DNA from: an uncultured Flavihumibacter sp.
GTDB taxonomy: Bacteria; Bacteroidota; Bacteroidia; Chitinophagales; Chitinophagaceae
Length of the DNA: 6,287 bases
Assembly (NCBI GenBank): GCA_946482545.1
Contig: CAMLRX010000192.1
Coordinates: forward strand, 1 to 6,287
Direction of reading: 5' to 3'
Shown: piece by piece, positions 1 through 6,287 of the stretch
How positions within the stretch are numbered: position 1 is the stretch's first letter
How the letters are laid out: every line of letters begins with the position of its first letter
Notes under the pieces: generated by a model
What the model was told of the DNA's origin: nothing
Database searches by the model: none
Seen by the model: only the letters and a program-made list of their open reading frames with translations
Made by a program: the position numbers and the translations under genes

Positions 1-2
1 TC

Positions 3-713
3 AACATCACCACACGTATTCAATACACCAATGCGGCCGGACAAGCTTCTGTGGCTTTTATCGGGCCGGATGAAACATCGGTTACACTGCCCAGTTATAA
101 GCAAGGGGAGTCCATTACGTTTCAATCTTCCTTCGTGCCGGTGCGCAACGCGCTGGATACTTTCCTGACCAATTTCGTGGATACCTTTCCCGATGTTTTC
201 CGCCTGGTGCAATGCAATAAAGGTTTGTTCCGCGAGTATGGCATGTGGGGTGATATGTCGGCATGGGAAGGGAATACCAGTACATGGCGGCTTTGGGATG
301 GCTCCAATGGTCCACAGGGATGGCCCGATGTATTCCACAGTGGCGGCGGTGCGGTGCCCGGTACTTTCAGTTTTGATATGGGTGCTGTTTATAACAACCT
401 TTATGAGTTTGAAGAAACAGGAAGAAACTGCTGCCACAACCCGACTGAATTTGAAGTGTGGGGAATTGCCGATATTACCAACGCTGTTCCTCAGTTGAAT
501 CCTACCGATGCCAACTGGAAAACTGAAATGCAGAACAAAGGCTGGACGCTGATCGCGAATGTGGTGCGCGGCGATGATGGTGTTTCGGCGCGGAAATTCA
601 GGTTCATCGAAAACATGCCGCCTGTCCGTTATATGCGTGTGCGTGTATTGAAGAACGCCAATGGAGAATCTTATGTGAACCTGAGTGAGTTGACTTTCTG
701 GAACAAAGAATAA
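3..713 (+). CDS. DUF4998/DUF5000 domain protein, PUL surface lipoprotein type (5' end missing)
   Basis: The frame is open to the left edge of the window, so 236 C-terminal residues are visible and the true start lies upstream. The GTG at 51 sits inside the domain and is not a credible start. Bases 3 to about 180 resemble the end of DUF4998: an ITTRIQYTN strand, a GPDETSVTLPSYKQGESI stretch, then SSFVPVRNALDTF, the family's typical 'ylP...aiDtF' ending. From about 225 to 710 the protein resembles DUF5000, a galactose-binding/discoidin-like fold, with RLWDG, FSFDMG, NPTEFEVWG, VRYMRVRVL and a closing LSELTFW. Such proteins usually sit next to SusC/SusD pairs and are thought to be outer-membrane glycan-binding lipoproteins; the signal peptide and lipobox cannot be seen here. 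It contains an adjacent Cys-Cys pair (RNCCHNP). The stop TAA is 51 bases before the GH95 start, on the same strand, so co-transcription is likely. The ligand is unknown. The domain calls are from recognised motifs, not a profile search. Confidence 0.85.
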   Translation, partial: NITTRIQYTNAAGQASVAFIGPDETSVTLPSYKQGESITFQSSFVPVRNALDTFLTNFVDTFPDVFRLVQCNKGLFREYGMWGDMSAWEGNTSTWRLWDGSNGPQGWPDVFHSGGGAVPGTFSFDMGAVYNNLYEFEETGRNCCHNPTEFEVWGIADITNAVPQLNPTDANWKTEMQNKGWTLIANVVRGDDGVSARKFRFIENMPPVRYMRVRVLKNANGESYVNLSELTFWNKE

Positions 714-764
714 GCGGGACCTTCCGCATGGATTGAATAGAACATCCGATAAAAACCCTTGCTG
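714..764 (+). other. Short intergenic gap before the GH95 gene
   Basis: These 51 bases separate the DUF5000 protein from the glycosidase. No Bacteroidota-type -7 box (TAnnTTTG) and no clear Shine-Dalgarno sequence is visible before the ATG at 765; the leader just upstream is A-rich (GATAAAAACCC). A small inverted repeat (GCGG at 714-717 with CCGC at 724-727, 6-base loop) directly follows the stop codon but has no T-tract. The gap is best read as an intra-operon spacer. Confidence 0.45.
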
Positions 765-3194
765 ATGTATTGTAAGAAGAATAGTTTTTTATTACTGCTG
801 TTTGTTGTTTTCGCATGGCCTGTTTTTGCGCAGAAAACGGGAGATATGCCAATGCCGCTGCGCATCTGGTTTGACAAGCCAGCCACACAATGGGAGGCCA
901 CCCTTCCACTGGGCAATGGTCGCCTGGGTATGATGCCTGATGGCGGCGTGCTGAAAGAAAACATCGTATTGAACGACATCACACTGTGGTCCGGCGCACC
1001 CCAGGATGCCAACAATTATGAGGCGTATAAAAAGCTTCCTGAAATACAAAAGCTGCTCCTGGAAGGAAAGAACGACCAGGCGCAGGCTTTGATAGATAAG
1101 GATTTCGTGTGCACGGGAAAAGGATCAGGAGCAGAACCCTTCGGCTGTTTCCAGACAATGGGTAACCTGAAATTTGATTTTCAGTATAAAGGGCTGAAAG
1201 CCGATGAAGTGAAGTTCAGCGATTATGAAAGAACGCTATTGCTTAACAACGCGGTCGCGGTAACCTCCTACAAAGTTGACGGGGTTACCTATCATCGCGA
1301 GTACTTTACCAGCTTCGGGAACGATGTGAGCATTACGCGGCTAACGGCGGACAAACCCGGAAGCATTTCGATGACCGTGGCCCTCTCAAGAGAAGAGAAG
1401 GGGAATGTTACGGTAAAAAATAACACCATTGAAATGGAAGGCCAGTTGGAGAACGGCACCAACGGCAAAGGCATGCGCTACATCGCTAAAGTAAGGCTCA
1501 GGATAAAAGGAGGAACGGTTTCAGGTTCAGGGAAAGAGTTAGTGGTGAAAGATGCTTCAGAAGTGATCGTGTTCTTCTCAGCGAAAACTGATTTCCGTGA
1601 CCCCGACTACCTGTCGCACGCGGAACAGGCATTGCAGCGGGCCATGAAAACGCCTTACGATAAAGAAAAGAAAAAGCATATCACGGCGTATCAGCGTTTC
1701 TTCAACAGGATGAGCCTGTCGCTCGGTGCGGGCAATACGGAGCACCTGCCCACTGATAAAAGACTGGAGTTGTTTTACAACGCAAAAACGCCCGACAACC
1801 AACTCCCGGTACTGTTCTACCAGTTCAGTCGTTACCTCAGCATCAGCAGTACGCGCGTTGGGTTGCTCCCCCCGAATTTACAGGGGCTGTGGGCGCACCA
1901 GATCCGTACCCCCTGGAATGGCGACTACCACCTGGACGTGAATGTGCAGATGAACCACTGGGGGGTGGAAGCCGGCAACCTCTCTGAACTGAACCTGCCG
2001 CTGGCCGATCTCGTAAAGAACCTGGTGCCGCATGGGGAACGTACCGCCAAAGCCTATTACAACGCAGAAGGATGGGTGGCCCACGTGATCACCAATCCAT
2101 GGATGTTTACAGAACCGGGCGAAAGCGCTTCCTGGGGCGTGACCAAATCCGGCTCCGGGTGGTTGTGCAACAACCTTTGGGACCATTATATTTTTTCTAA
2201 CGATCAGCAATACCTGAAAGATATCTATCCTGTATTAAAAGGTTCAGCGCAATTCTACGCGAGTATTTTAATCAAAGACCCGAAAACAGGCTGGCTGGTT
2301 ACTTCACCTTCTTCTTCCCCTGAAAATTCTTTCTACATGCCCGATGGCAGCGGGAAACACGCGAGTATATGTATGGGTGCCACGATCGACAACCAGATTA
2401 TCCGCGAACTGTTCACCAATGTGATCACTGCTTCGGAAACGTTGAATACTGATACGGTTTTCAGGAACCAGCTCAAAGTAACGTTAAGCCAGATTCCGCC
2501 GCCCGGCGTGGTGGCCCCCGATGGCCGTTTGATGGAATGGCTGGAAGATTATAAAGAAACTGATCCGGAACACCGGCACATTTCTCATCTCTATGGACTG
2601 TATCCTGCAAACCTGATTACGCCTTCACAAACACCTGAGCTGGCGGAAGCCTGTAAGAAGTCGCTCAACGTGAGAGGGGATGACGGACCAAGTTGGGCCA
2701 TCGCCTACAAACAATTGTTCTGGGCACGTTTGCACGATGGAAACCGCGCTTACAAACTGTTTCGTGAAATCATGAAACCCACGCTCCAAACGCATATCAA
2801 TTACGGCGCTGGCGGTGGTGTATATCCTAACCTGCTTTCCGCGGGACCTCCGTTCCAGATTGATGGCAATTTCGGTGCAGGAGCGGGTATCGCTGAAATG
2901 CTGCTGCAAAGTCATGAAGGATTTATTCATTTCCTCCCTGCTATCCCCGATGTGTGGAAGGCCAAAGGAAAAGTAACCGGGATGAAGGCCAGGGGAAACC
3001 TCACGGTTGATTTTGAATGGGTGAATGGTGTGGTGATGAATTTTAAAATTACCAGCACTGAAAAAATGCCGGTCACACTGGCTACCTACGGATTGGGTAT
3101 TCGTGTGGAAGGAAGAAAAAAACCTTCTGTGAAAATTAAAGTGAATGGCCAGATGCAGGATGTGCTGGTAGAACCGTATAAAAGCAGGAAATGA
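765..3194 (+). CDS. GH95 family glycosidase, probable alpha-L-fucosidase (or alpha-L-galactosidase), exported
   Basis: Inverting hydrolase expected to remove terminal alpha-linked L-fucose, or L-galactose, from glycan side chains. The ATG at 765 is chosen because it is the only ATG after the in-frame stop at 750-752 and gives a proper signal peptide: MYCKKN, a hydrophobic core, then VFA|Q at about 22/23. The 809 aa length is normal for the family. The N-terminal beta domain (about 32-270) holds LPLGNGRLG and the NDITLWSG motif. A helical linker (about 272-335) leads to the (alpha/alpha)6 catalytic domain with PPNLQGLW at 369. The general acid is Glu520 in SPSSSPEN, matching Glu566 of Bifidobacterium AfcA. 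Asp700 in QIDGNFGA matches AfcA Asp766. The catalytic asparagine motif reads YHLDVNVQMNHW (388-399), with Asp391 and Asn393 where AfcA has Asn421 and Asn423; the Asp is unusual. A C-terminal beta domain starts near 719. It has no lipobox, so it is probably periplasmic. Its stop overlaps the next gene's start. Family is certain; exact sugar is not. Confidence 0.96.
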   Translation: MYCKKNSFLLLLFVVFAWPVFAQKTGDMPMPLRIWFDKPATQWEATLPLGNGRLGMMPDGGVLKENIVLNDITLWSGAPQDANNYEAYKKLPEIQKLLLEGKNDQAQALIDKDFVCTGKGSGAEPFGCFQTMGNLKFDFQYKGLKADEVKFSDYERTLLLNNAVAVTSYKVDGVTYHREYFTSFGNDVSITRLTADKPGSISMTVALSREEKGNVTVKNNTIEMEGQLENGTNGKGMRYIAKVRLRIKGGTVSGSGKELVVKDASEVIVFFSAKTDFRDPDYLSHAEQALQRAMKTPYDKEKKKHITAYQRFFNRMSLSLGAGNTEHLPTDKRLELFYNAKTPDNQLPVLFYQFSRYLSISSTRVGLLPPNLQGLWAHQIRTPWNGDYHLDVNVQMNHWGVEAGNLSELNLPLADLVKNLVPHGERTAKAYYNAEGWVAHVITNPWMFTEPGESASWGVTKSGSGWLCNNLWDHYIFSNDQQYLKDIYPVLKGSAQFYASILIKDPKTGWLVTSPSSSPENSFYMPDGSGKHASICMGATIDNQIIRELFTNVITASETLNTDTVFRNQLKVTLSQIPPPGVVAPDGRLMEWLEDYKETDPEHRHISHLYGLYPANLITPSQTPELAEACKKSLNVRGDDGPSWAIAYKQLFWARLHDGNRAYKLFREIMKPTLQTHINYGAGGGVYPNLLSAGPPFQIDGNFGAGAGIAEMLLQSHEGFIHFLPAIPDVWKAKGKVTGMKARGNLTVDFEWVNGVVMNFKITSTEKMPVTLATYGLGIRVEGRKKPSVKIKVNGQMQDVLVEPYKSRK
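3191..3194 (+). other. ATGA start/stop overlap (translational coupling)
   Basis: The ATG of the esterase gene overlaps the TGA of the GH95 gene in the four bases ATGA. Ribosomes ending on the first frame can restart on the second, so the two exported enzymes are probably made from one mRNA at linked levels. The only SD-like sequence upstream (AGGA at 3186-3189) is too close to the ATG to work normally. AGGAGG occurs just after the start, at 3194-3199. Confidence 0.8.
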
Positions 3195-5143
3195 GGAGGA
3201 AAAGGATTCCACGGCTGATGTTGCTCATCGTTTTGTGTACGGGCCTGAAATGGAGTGCGGCGCAACCGCTGCTCCCAAAGCTGTTCGGCGATAGTATGGT
3301 GCTGCAACGTGACCTTCCCATCAAAATATGGGGATGGGCCACCCCCGGCGAAACCGTAACGGTAAAACTGCACGGGCAAATGCGCCAGGCCACAACAGGC
3401 GCTGATGGGAAATGGACACTTCAACTGGATCCCGAAAAAGCAGGCGGTCCTTATGATATGGAAGTGCATGGCCGTACTTCCAGGATTTTAAAAGGAATAT
3501 TGTTCGGTGATGTATGGGTGTGTTCCGGTCAGTCCAATATGGAGTTTCCGGTAAAAGGGTGGTCCGAGGTAATCAATGCGGAGGAAGAAATCCGCAACGC
3601 GAACTATCCTGCCATACGTTTATTTACTGTTGAAAAGAATATAGCCGCACTGCCGGCCGAAGATGTAAAGGGGGGCAATTGGCAGCGTTGTAACCCCGGA
3701 ACGATCTCCCCGTTTTCGGCAGTCGGTTATTTTTTCGGAAGGGCCATTCACCAGAGAACGGGGGTGCCCATCGGCCTCATCAATACCACCTGGGGCGGCA
3801 CCAATATTGAAACCTGGACCAGCAGGGAAGGCTTTGAAGGAGATGCGGATTTCAGCAACTGGATTGCTTCGTTTCCTGAAATTACGTTGGATTCGATGTA
3901 TGCCTTGCGGCGGAAAGAAGCGGAACAATACATCAGCGGTTTACAGCGCATTATCGGCGATACGGCAGGTTCAGCAAGCTGGAAAGCAAAAGATTACGAC
4001 CATCATGGTTGGGCAAAAATGATATTGCCGGGACTTTGGGATAACCAGGACTGGGGAGTGCGTTTCGATGGCGTGGTATGGTACCGGAAAGAACTGTGGC
4101 TGGAAGATGAACCCGGTAAAGAAAGTATGCTGCACCTCGGCATGATCGATGACAGCGATGAAACCTACCTGAATGGCGTGAAACTGGGAAGTACAGCAGG
4201 TTATAATGTGCACCGCGTGTACCGTATCCCGGATGGAATTTTACGGAAAGGGAAAAATACCATCGCTGTAAAAGTAGAAGACTCCGGCGCAGGCGGTGGT
4301 ATTTACGGTGACTCCGCACAGCTTTTTCTTTTAGCAGGAAATAAGCGCATATCCCTTTCAGGTAGTTGGAGCTACCATCTGTATGAAGCGCGGGTGTCTA
4401 CCAACAATATCGGTGCGAATGAATACCCTTCTCTCCTGTACAATGCCATGATACATCCGTTGGTGCCCTTCGGTATCAAAGGCGCTATCTGGTACCAGGG
4501 TGAGGCCAATGTACAAAATGCAAAAGCGTATGCCAAACAATTCCCACTAATGATCTCCGATTGGAGAAAGCATTGGCAACAGGGCGATTTTCCTTTTTAC
4601 TTTGTGCAACTCACCAGCTTCAACGAGGCGGGTGGCAACAGTAATAAAGGAAGCAAATGGGCCGAATTACGAGAAGCGCAACAAATGGCCACCAGGCTGC
4701 CGCATACGGGGATGGCCGTCACCATCGACATCGGGGAAGCCAACGATATTCATCCACGCAACAAACAGGAAGTAGGTGCGCGCCTCGCGGCGCTTGCCCT
4801 GCAAAAAACGTATGGTATAGATACGGTTGCTTCCGGTCCTGTGTTTCAGCGGATGAAAATAAAAGGAAACAAAGTCACCATTCGGTTTGCGCAAACAGGT
4901 CCGGGCCTGTCGCTTAAACCTGGTGATGCTGAGTTAAGAGGATTTGAAATTGCCGCTTCGGATGGTGTTTTCTATCCCGCAACAGCGGTGATTCAAAACA
5001 ATAAAATGGTGGTTGCCGCAAGCCAGGTTAAAAAGCCGGTGGCGGTGCGTTATGCCTGGGCCGATGATGCAGGAGCGGCGAATCTTTTCAATAAAGCCGG
5101 TTTGCCGGCAGCACCGTTCCGCACCGACATGCCGAGGCCATAA
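3191..5143 (+). CDS. Exported SGNH carbohydrate acetylesterase, sialate O-acetylesterase-like (CE20-like)
   Basis: Predicted to remove O-acetyl groups from sugars with an SGNH-type Ser-His-Asp site. The 650 aa protein starts with a signal peptide: MRRKR, a hydrophobic stretch, then SAA|Q at about 24/25. An N-terminal beta domain follows (KLFGDSMVLQRDLP, IWGWATPGE). The catalytic Ser115 lies in CSGQSNMEFP; WGGTNIETWTS follows near 3790-3820; WYQGE ends at Glu438; and the DIHP block supplies Asp519 and His521. The catalytic domain is split by an inserted jelly-roll, GH2-type sugar-binding domain (about 274-397) with WYRKELWL, DDSDETYLNG and GKNTIAVKVED. The C-terminal VRYAWAD...LFNKAGLPAAPFRTD ending is typical of this group. 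Databases call such proteins sialate O-acetylesterase, but no sialic acid gene is visible here. From memory, the CE20 xyloglucan acetylesterase of Xanthomonas has a comparable split design, so a plant-glycan acetylesterase is plausible. An alternative start at 3218 would lose the positively charged signal-peptide end. Coupled to GH95 upstream; 27 bases before the dehydratase gene. Confidence 0.95.
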   Translation: MRRKRIPRLMLLIVLCTGLKWSAAQPLLPKLFGDSMVLQRDLPIKIWGWATPGETVTVKLHGQMRQATTGADGKWTLQLDPEKAGGPYDMEVHGRTSRILKGILFGDVWVCSGQSNMEFPVKGWSEVINAEEEIRNANYPAIRLFTVEKNIAALPAEDVKGGNWQRCNPGTISPFSAVGYFFGRAIHQRTGVPIGLINTTWGGTNIETWTSREGFEGDADFSNWIASFPEITLDSMYALRRKEAEQYISGLQRIIGDTAGSASWKAKDYDHHGWAKMILPGLWDNQDWGVRFDGVVWYRKELWLEDEPGKESMLHLGMIDDSDETYLNGVKLGSTAGYNVHRVYRIPDGILRKGKNTIAVKVEDSGAGGGIYGDSAQLFLLAGNKRISLSGSWSYHLYEARVSTNNIGANEYPSLLYNAMIHPLVPFGIKGAIWYQGEANVQNAKAYAKQFPLMISDWRKHWQQGDFPFYFVQLTSFNEAGGNSNKGSKWAELREAQQMATRLPHTGMAVTIDIGEANDIHPRNKQEVGARLAALALQKTYGIDTVASGPVFQRMKIKGNKVTIRFAQTGPGLSLKPGDAELRGFEIAASDGVFYPATAVIQNNKMVVAASQVKKPVAVRYAWADDAGAANLFNKAGLPAAPFRTDMPRP

Positions 5144-5170
5144 CGAAGCTATTCCTCCAAATAATTTTTT
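5144..5170 (+). promoter_or_regulatory. A/T-rich leader before the dehydratase start
   Basis: This 27-base spacer ends in AAATAATTTTTT directly before the ATG at 5171. No purine-rich Shine-Dalgarno sequence is present; the spacer in fact contains TCCTCC. A/T-rich unstructured leaders of this kind are common at Bacteroidota start sites. There is no inverted repeat ahead of the T-run, so it is not a terminator. Continued transcription from the esterase gene is the simplest reading. Confidence 0.45.
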
Positions 5171-6287
5171 ATGATTCATAAAGTTCAGGTATCCGACAGG
5201 CGCTTCCCCTTAGGGAAAGGTGCCGGAAGTGATGCTATTCACCGCGATCCCGTGTATTCCTACGCCGTTACTACTTTAATTGATTCCAGTGGTCATGAAG
5301 GAACAGGATTGGCTTTTACCCTGGGCGAAGGGAATGAACTGGTTTGTGCGGCTGCTGCATTTTACGCGGAACAACTCAGGGGAAAAGATATTGAGGACTT
5401 GATGGCAAACTTCGGCCAGTTGTTTAATCGACTCAGCAATGAGCAGCAGTTCCGCTGGCTCGGTCCGCACAAAGGCGTGGTGCACCTGGCGCTCGCTTCG
5501 GTTACCAATGCCTGTTACGACCTGTGGGCAAAAAAGAAAGGCGTGCCGCTGTGGAAGTTGCTCATTGATCTTTCTCCTGAACAAATACTCGCCACACTTG
5601 ATCTTTCTTACCTCGAAGATGAACTGACCCGCGAAGAAGCATTGAAGTTGCTCCACGAAAGCAGGGCGGGAAGTGAACAACGGAAAACTATTTTGTTGGC
5701 AGGTTACCCTGGCTATGATACTTCCATCGGTTGGTTCAATTACACGGATGAACAGGTGAAGGAGAACGTGAAGAAAGCCGTGGGCGAAGGGTTTACGGCC
5801 ATGAAACTGAAAGTGGGGTCGCCAGATGCGCAACGGGATATCCGCAGGGCCAACCTGGTGCGGGAAGCCGCGGGTGATGCCGCGACCATTATGCTGGATG
5901 CCAACCAGCAATGGAGCCTGCCCGGAGCCATCGCCATTTGCACGACACTGAAAGCGATGAATCCATATTGGATCGAAGAACCCACCCATCCCGATGATGT
6001 GCTGGCACACAAAACCCTTGCCGATGCCATCGCGCCGGTGAAGCTGGCGCTGGGCGAGCATGTGCCGAACCGGATATTATTTAAAAATTACCTGCAAACC
6101 GGGGCGGCGGGTTTTATACAGGCGGATGCGGTAAGGCTGGGCGGCGTGAGTGAGTTTATAACGGTAAGTCTTTTGTGCAGAAAGTATGGCATCCCCGTGG
6201 TGCCGCATGTAGGGGATATGGGGCAACTGCACCAGCACCTGGTATTGTTCAACCACATCAGCCTGGGGCATGAGGCGTTGTTTCTCG
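5171..6287 (+). CDS. L-fuconate dehydratase-like enolase superfamily enzyme (3' end missing)
   Basis: Predicted to dehydrate L-fuconate to 2-keto-3-deoxy-L-fuconate in the non-phosphorylating fucose pathway, in the cytoplasm; there is no signal peptide. From the ATG at 5171, 372 codons are visible without a stop; related enzymes have about 440. The N-terminal cap carries GSDAIHRDPVYSYA and TGLAFTLGEG, followed by WLGPHKGVVHLALASVTNA and GYPGYDTSIGW, all strongly like human ENOSF1 and Xanthomonas FucD. In the barrel, the base Lys214 sits in MKLKVG. The metal ligands are Asp243 (LDANQQW), Glu269 (WIEEPTHPDD) and Glu296 (LGEHVPN). The Asp319-His346 dyad lies in QADAVRLGG and VVPHVGDMG. Spacings 243-269-296-319-346 equal those recalled for XcFucD 248-274-301-324-351. 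The loop after His346 (GDMGQLHQHL) is two residues shorter than GGVGLCELVQHL in the characterised enzymes, so a related sugar-acid substrate, for example L-galactonate, is possible. Context with a GH95 enzyme supports fucose or L-galactose use. Confidence 0.92.
   Translation, partial: MIHKVQVSDRRFPLGKGAGSDAIHRDPVYSYAVTTLIDSSGHEGTGLAFTLGEGNELVCAAAAFYAEQLRGKDIEDLMANFGQLFNRLSNEQQFRWLGPHKGVVHLALASVTNACYDLWAKKKGVPLWKLLIDLSPEQILATLDLSYLEDELTREEALKLLHESRAGSEQRKTILLAGYPGYDTSIGWFNYTDEQVKENVKKAVGEGFTAMKLKVGSPDAQRDIRRANLVREAAGDAATIMLDANQQWSLPGAIAICTTLKAMNPYWIEEPTHPDDVLAHKTLADAIAPVKLALGEHVPNRILFKNYLQTGAAGFIQADAVRLGGVSEFITVSLLCRKYGIPVVPHVGDMGQLHQHLVLFNHISLGHEALFL

Noticed and set aside
51..713. GTG at 51 as the start of the first gene
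   Set aside because: The same frame stays open to the window edge and the residues before it continue the DUF4998-like domain, so it is an internal valine codon.
714..727. Inverted repeat GCGG/CCGC right after the first stop as a terminator
   Set aside because: The stem is only four to five pairs and no T-tract follows, so intrinsic termination is unlikely.
759..764. TTG at 759 as the start of the GH95 gene
   Set aside because: The ATG at 765 is two codons later, gives a standard signal peptide, and is a better initiator; neither site has a Shine-Dalgarno sequence favouring the TTG.
2625..3212. Reverse-strand open frame of 195 codons
   Set aside because: It is antisense to the conserved GH95 C-terminal region, is rich in His, Phe and Ser as shadow frames often are, and has no recognised motif.
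3797..4380. Possible fusion or frameshift in the esterase, because unrelated-looking sequence interrupts the catalytic domain
   Set aside because: The frame is continuous and the insert has recognisable GH2-type jelly-roll motifs; this split layout is known in the family.
5158..5170. Run of T before the dehydratase gene as a terminator tail
   Set aside because: No stem-forming inverted repeat precedes it; an A/T-rich start-site leader explains it better.
5276..6061. Long reverse-strand open frame of 261 codons
   Set aside because: It lies entirely inside the dehydratase gene, whose + strand product matches a known family over its visible length. The reverse translation shows no recognisable domain.
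1..6287. tRNA, rRNA, CRISPR, insertion sequence or phage remnants
   Set aside because: Nearly every base lies in four co-directional metabolic genes; no repeat arrays, terminal inverted repeats, transposase motifs or tRNA-like folds were seen by eye.

Overview
The window reads as four genes in a row on the + strand, almost wall to wall coding, from a member of the Bacteroidota. The best guess is a soil or plant-associated Chitinophagaceae-like organism. Three things point there: a DUF4998/DUF5000-type surface protein of the kind found beside SusC/SusD pairs, exported glycan-active enzymes in tight array, and start sites without clear Shine-Dalgarno sequences but with A/T-rich leaders. The species assignment is inference only. 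The layout looks like the interior of a polysaccharide utilization locus (PUL).

Layout. Bases 3-713: 3' part of a DUF4998 + DUF5000 (discoidin-like) protein whose start lies outside the window. Bases 765-3194: complete GH95 alpha-L-fucosidase-type glycosidase with a signal peptide. Bases 3191-5143: complete exported SGNH carbohydrate acetylesterase (annotated in databases as sialate O-acetylesterase) that overlaps the glycosidase by ATGA. Bases 5171-6287: 5' part (372 codons) of a cytoplasmic enolase-superfamily sugar-acid dehydratase that closely resembles L-fuconate dehydratase; it runs off the right edge. The two gaps (51 and 27 bases) hold no recognisable promoter or terminator. No RNA gene, repeat array, CRISPR or mobile element was seen.

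How the parts fit. The surface protein would bind glycan. The exported esterase would remove acetyl groups and the exported GH95 enzyme would release terminal L-fucose (or L-galactose). The cytoplasmic dehydratase would act on the sugar acid made from that sugar in the non-phosphorylating (oxidative) fucose pathway. Acetylated, fucosylated xyloglucan side chains are one substrate that would explain a GH95 and an acetylesterase side by side; pectin (RG-II) or other fucosylated glycans are alternatives. The most interesting points are the coupling of glycan desaccharification to an oxidative rather than phosphorylating fucose route, unusual residues in the GH95 catalytic-asparagine motif, and a dehydratase whose catalytic-His loop differs from the characterised FucD/ENOSF1 enzymes.
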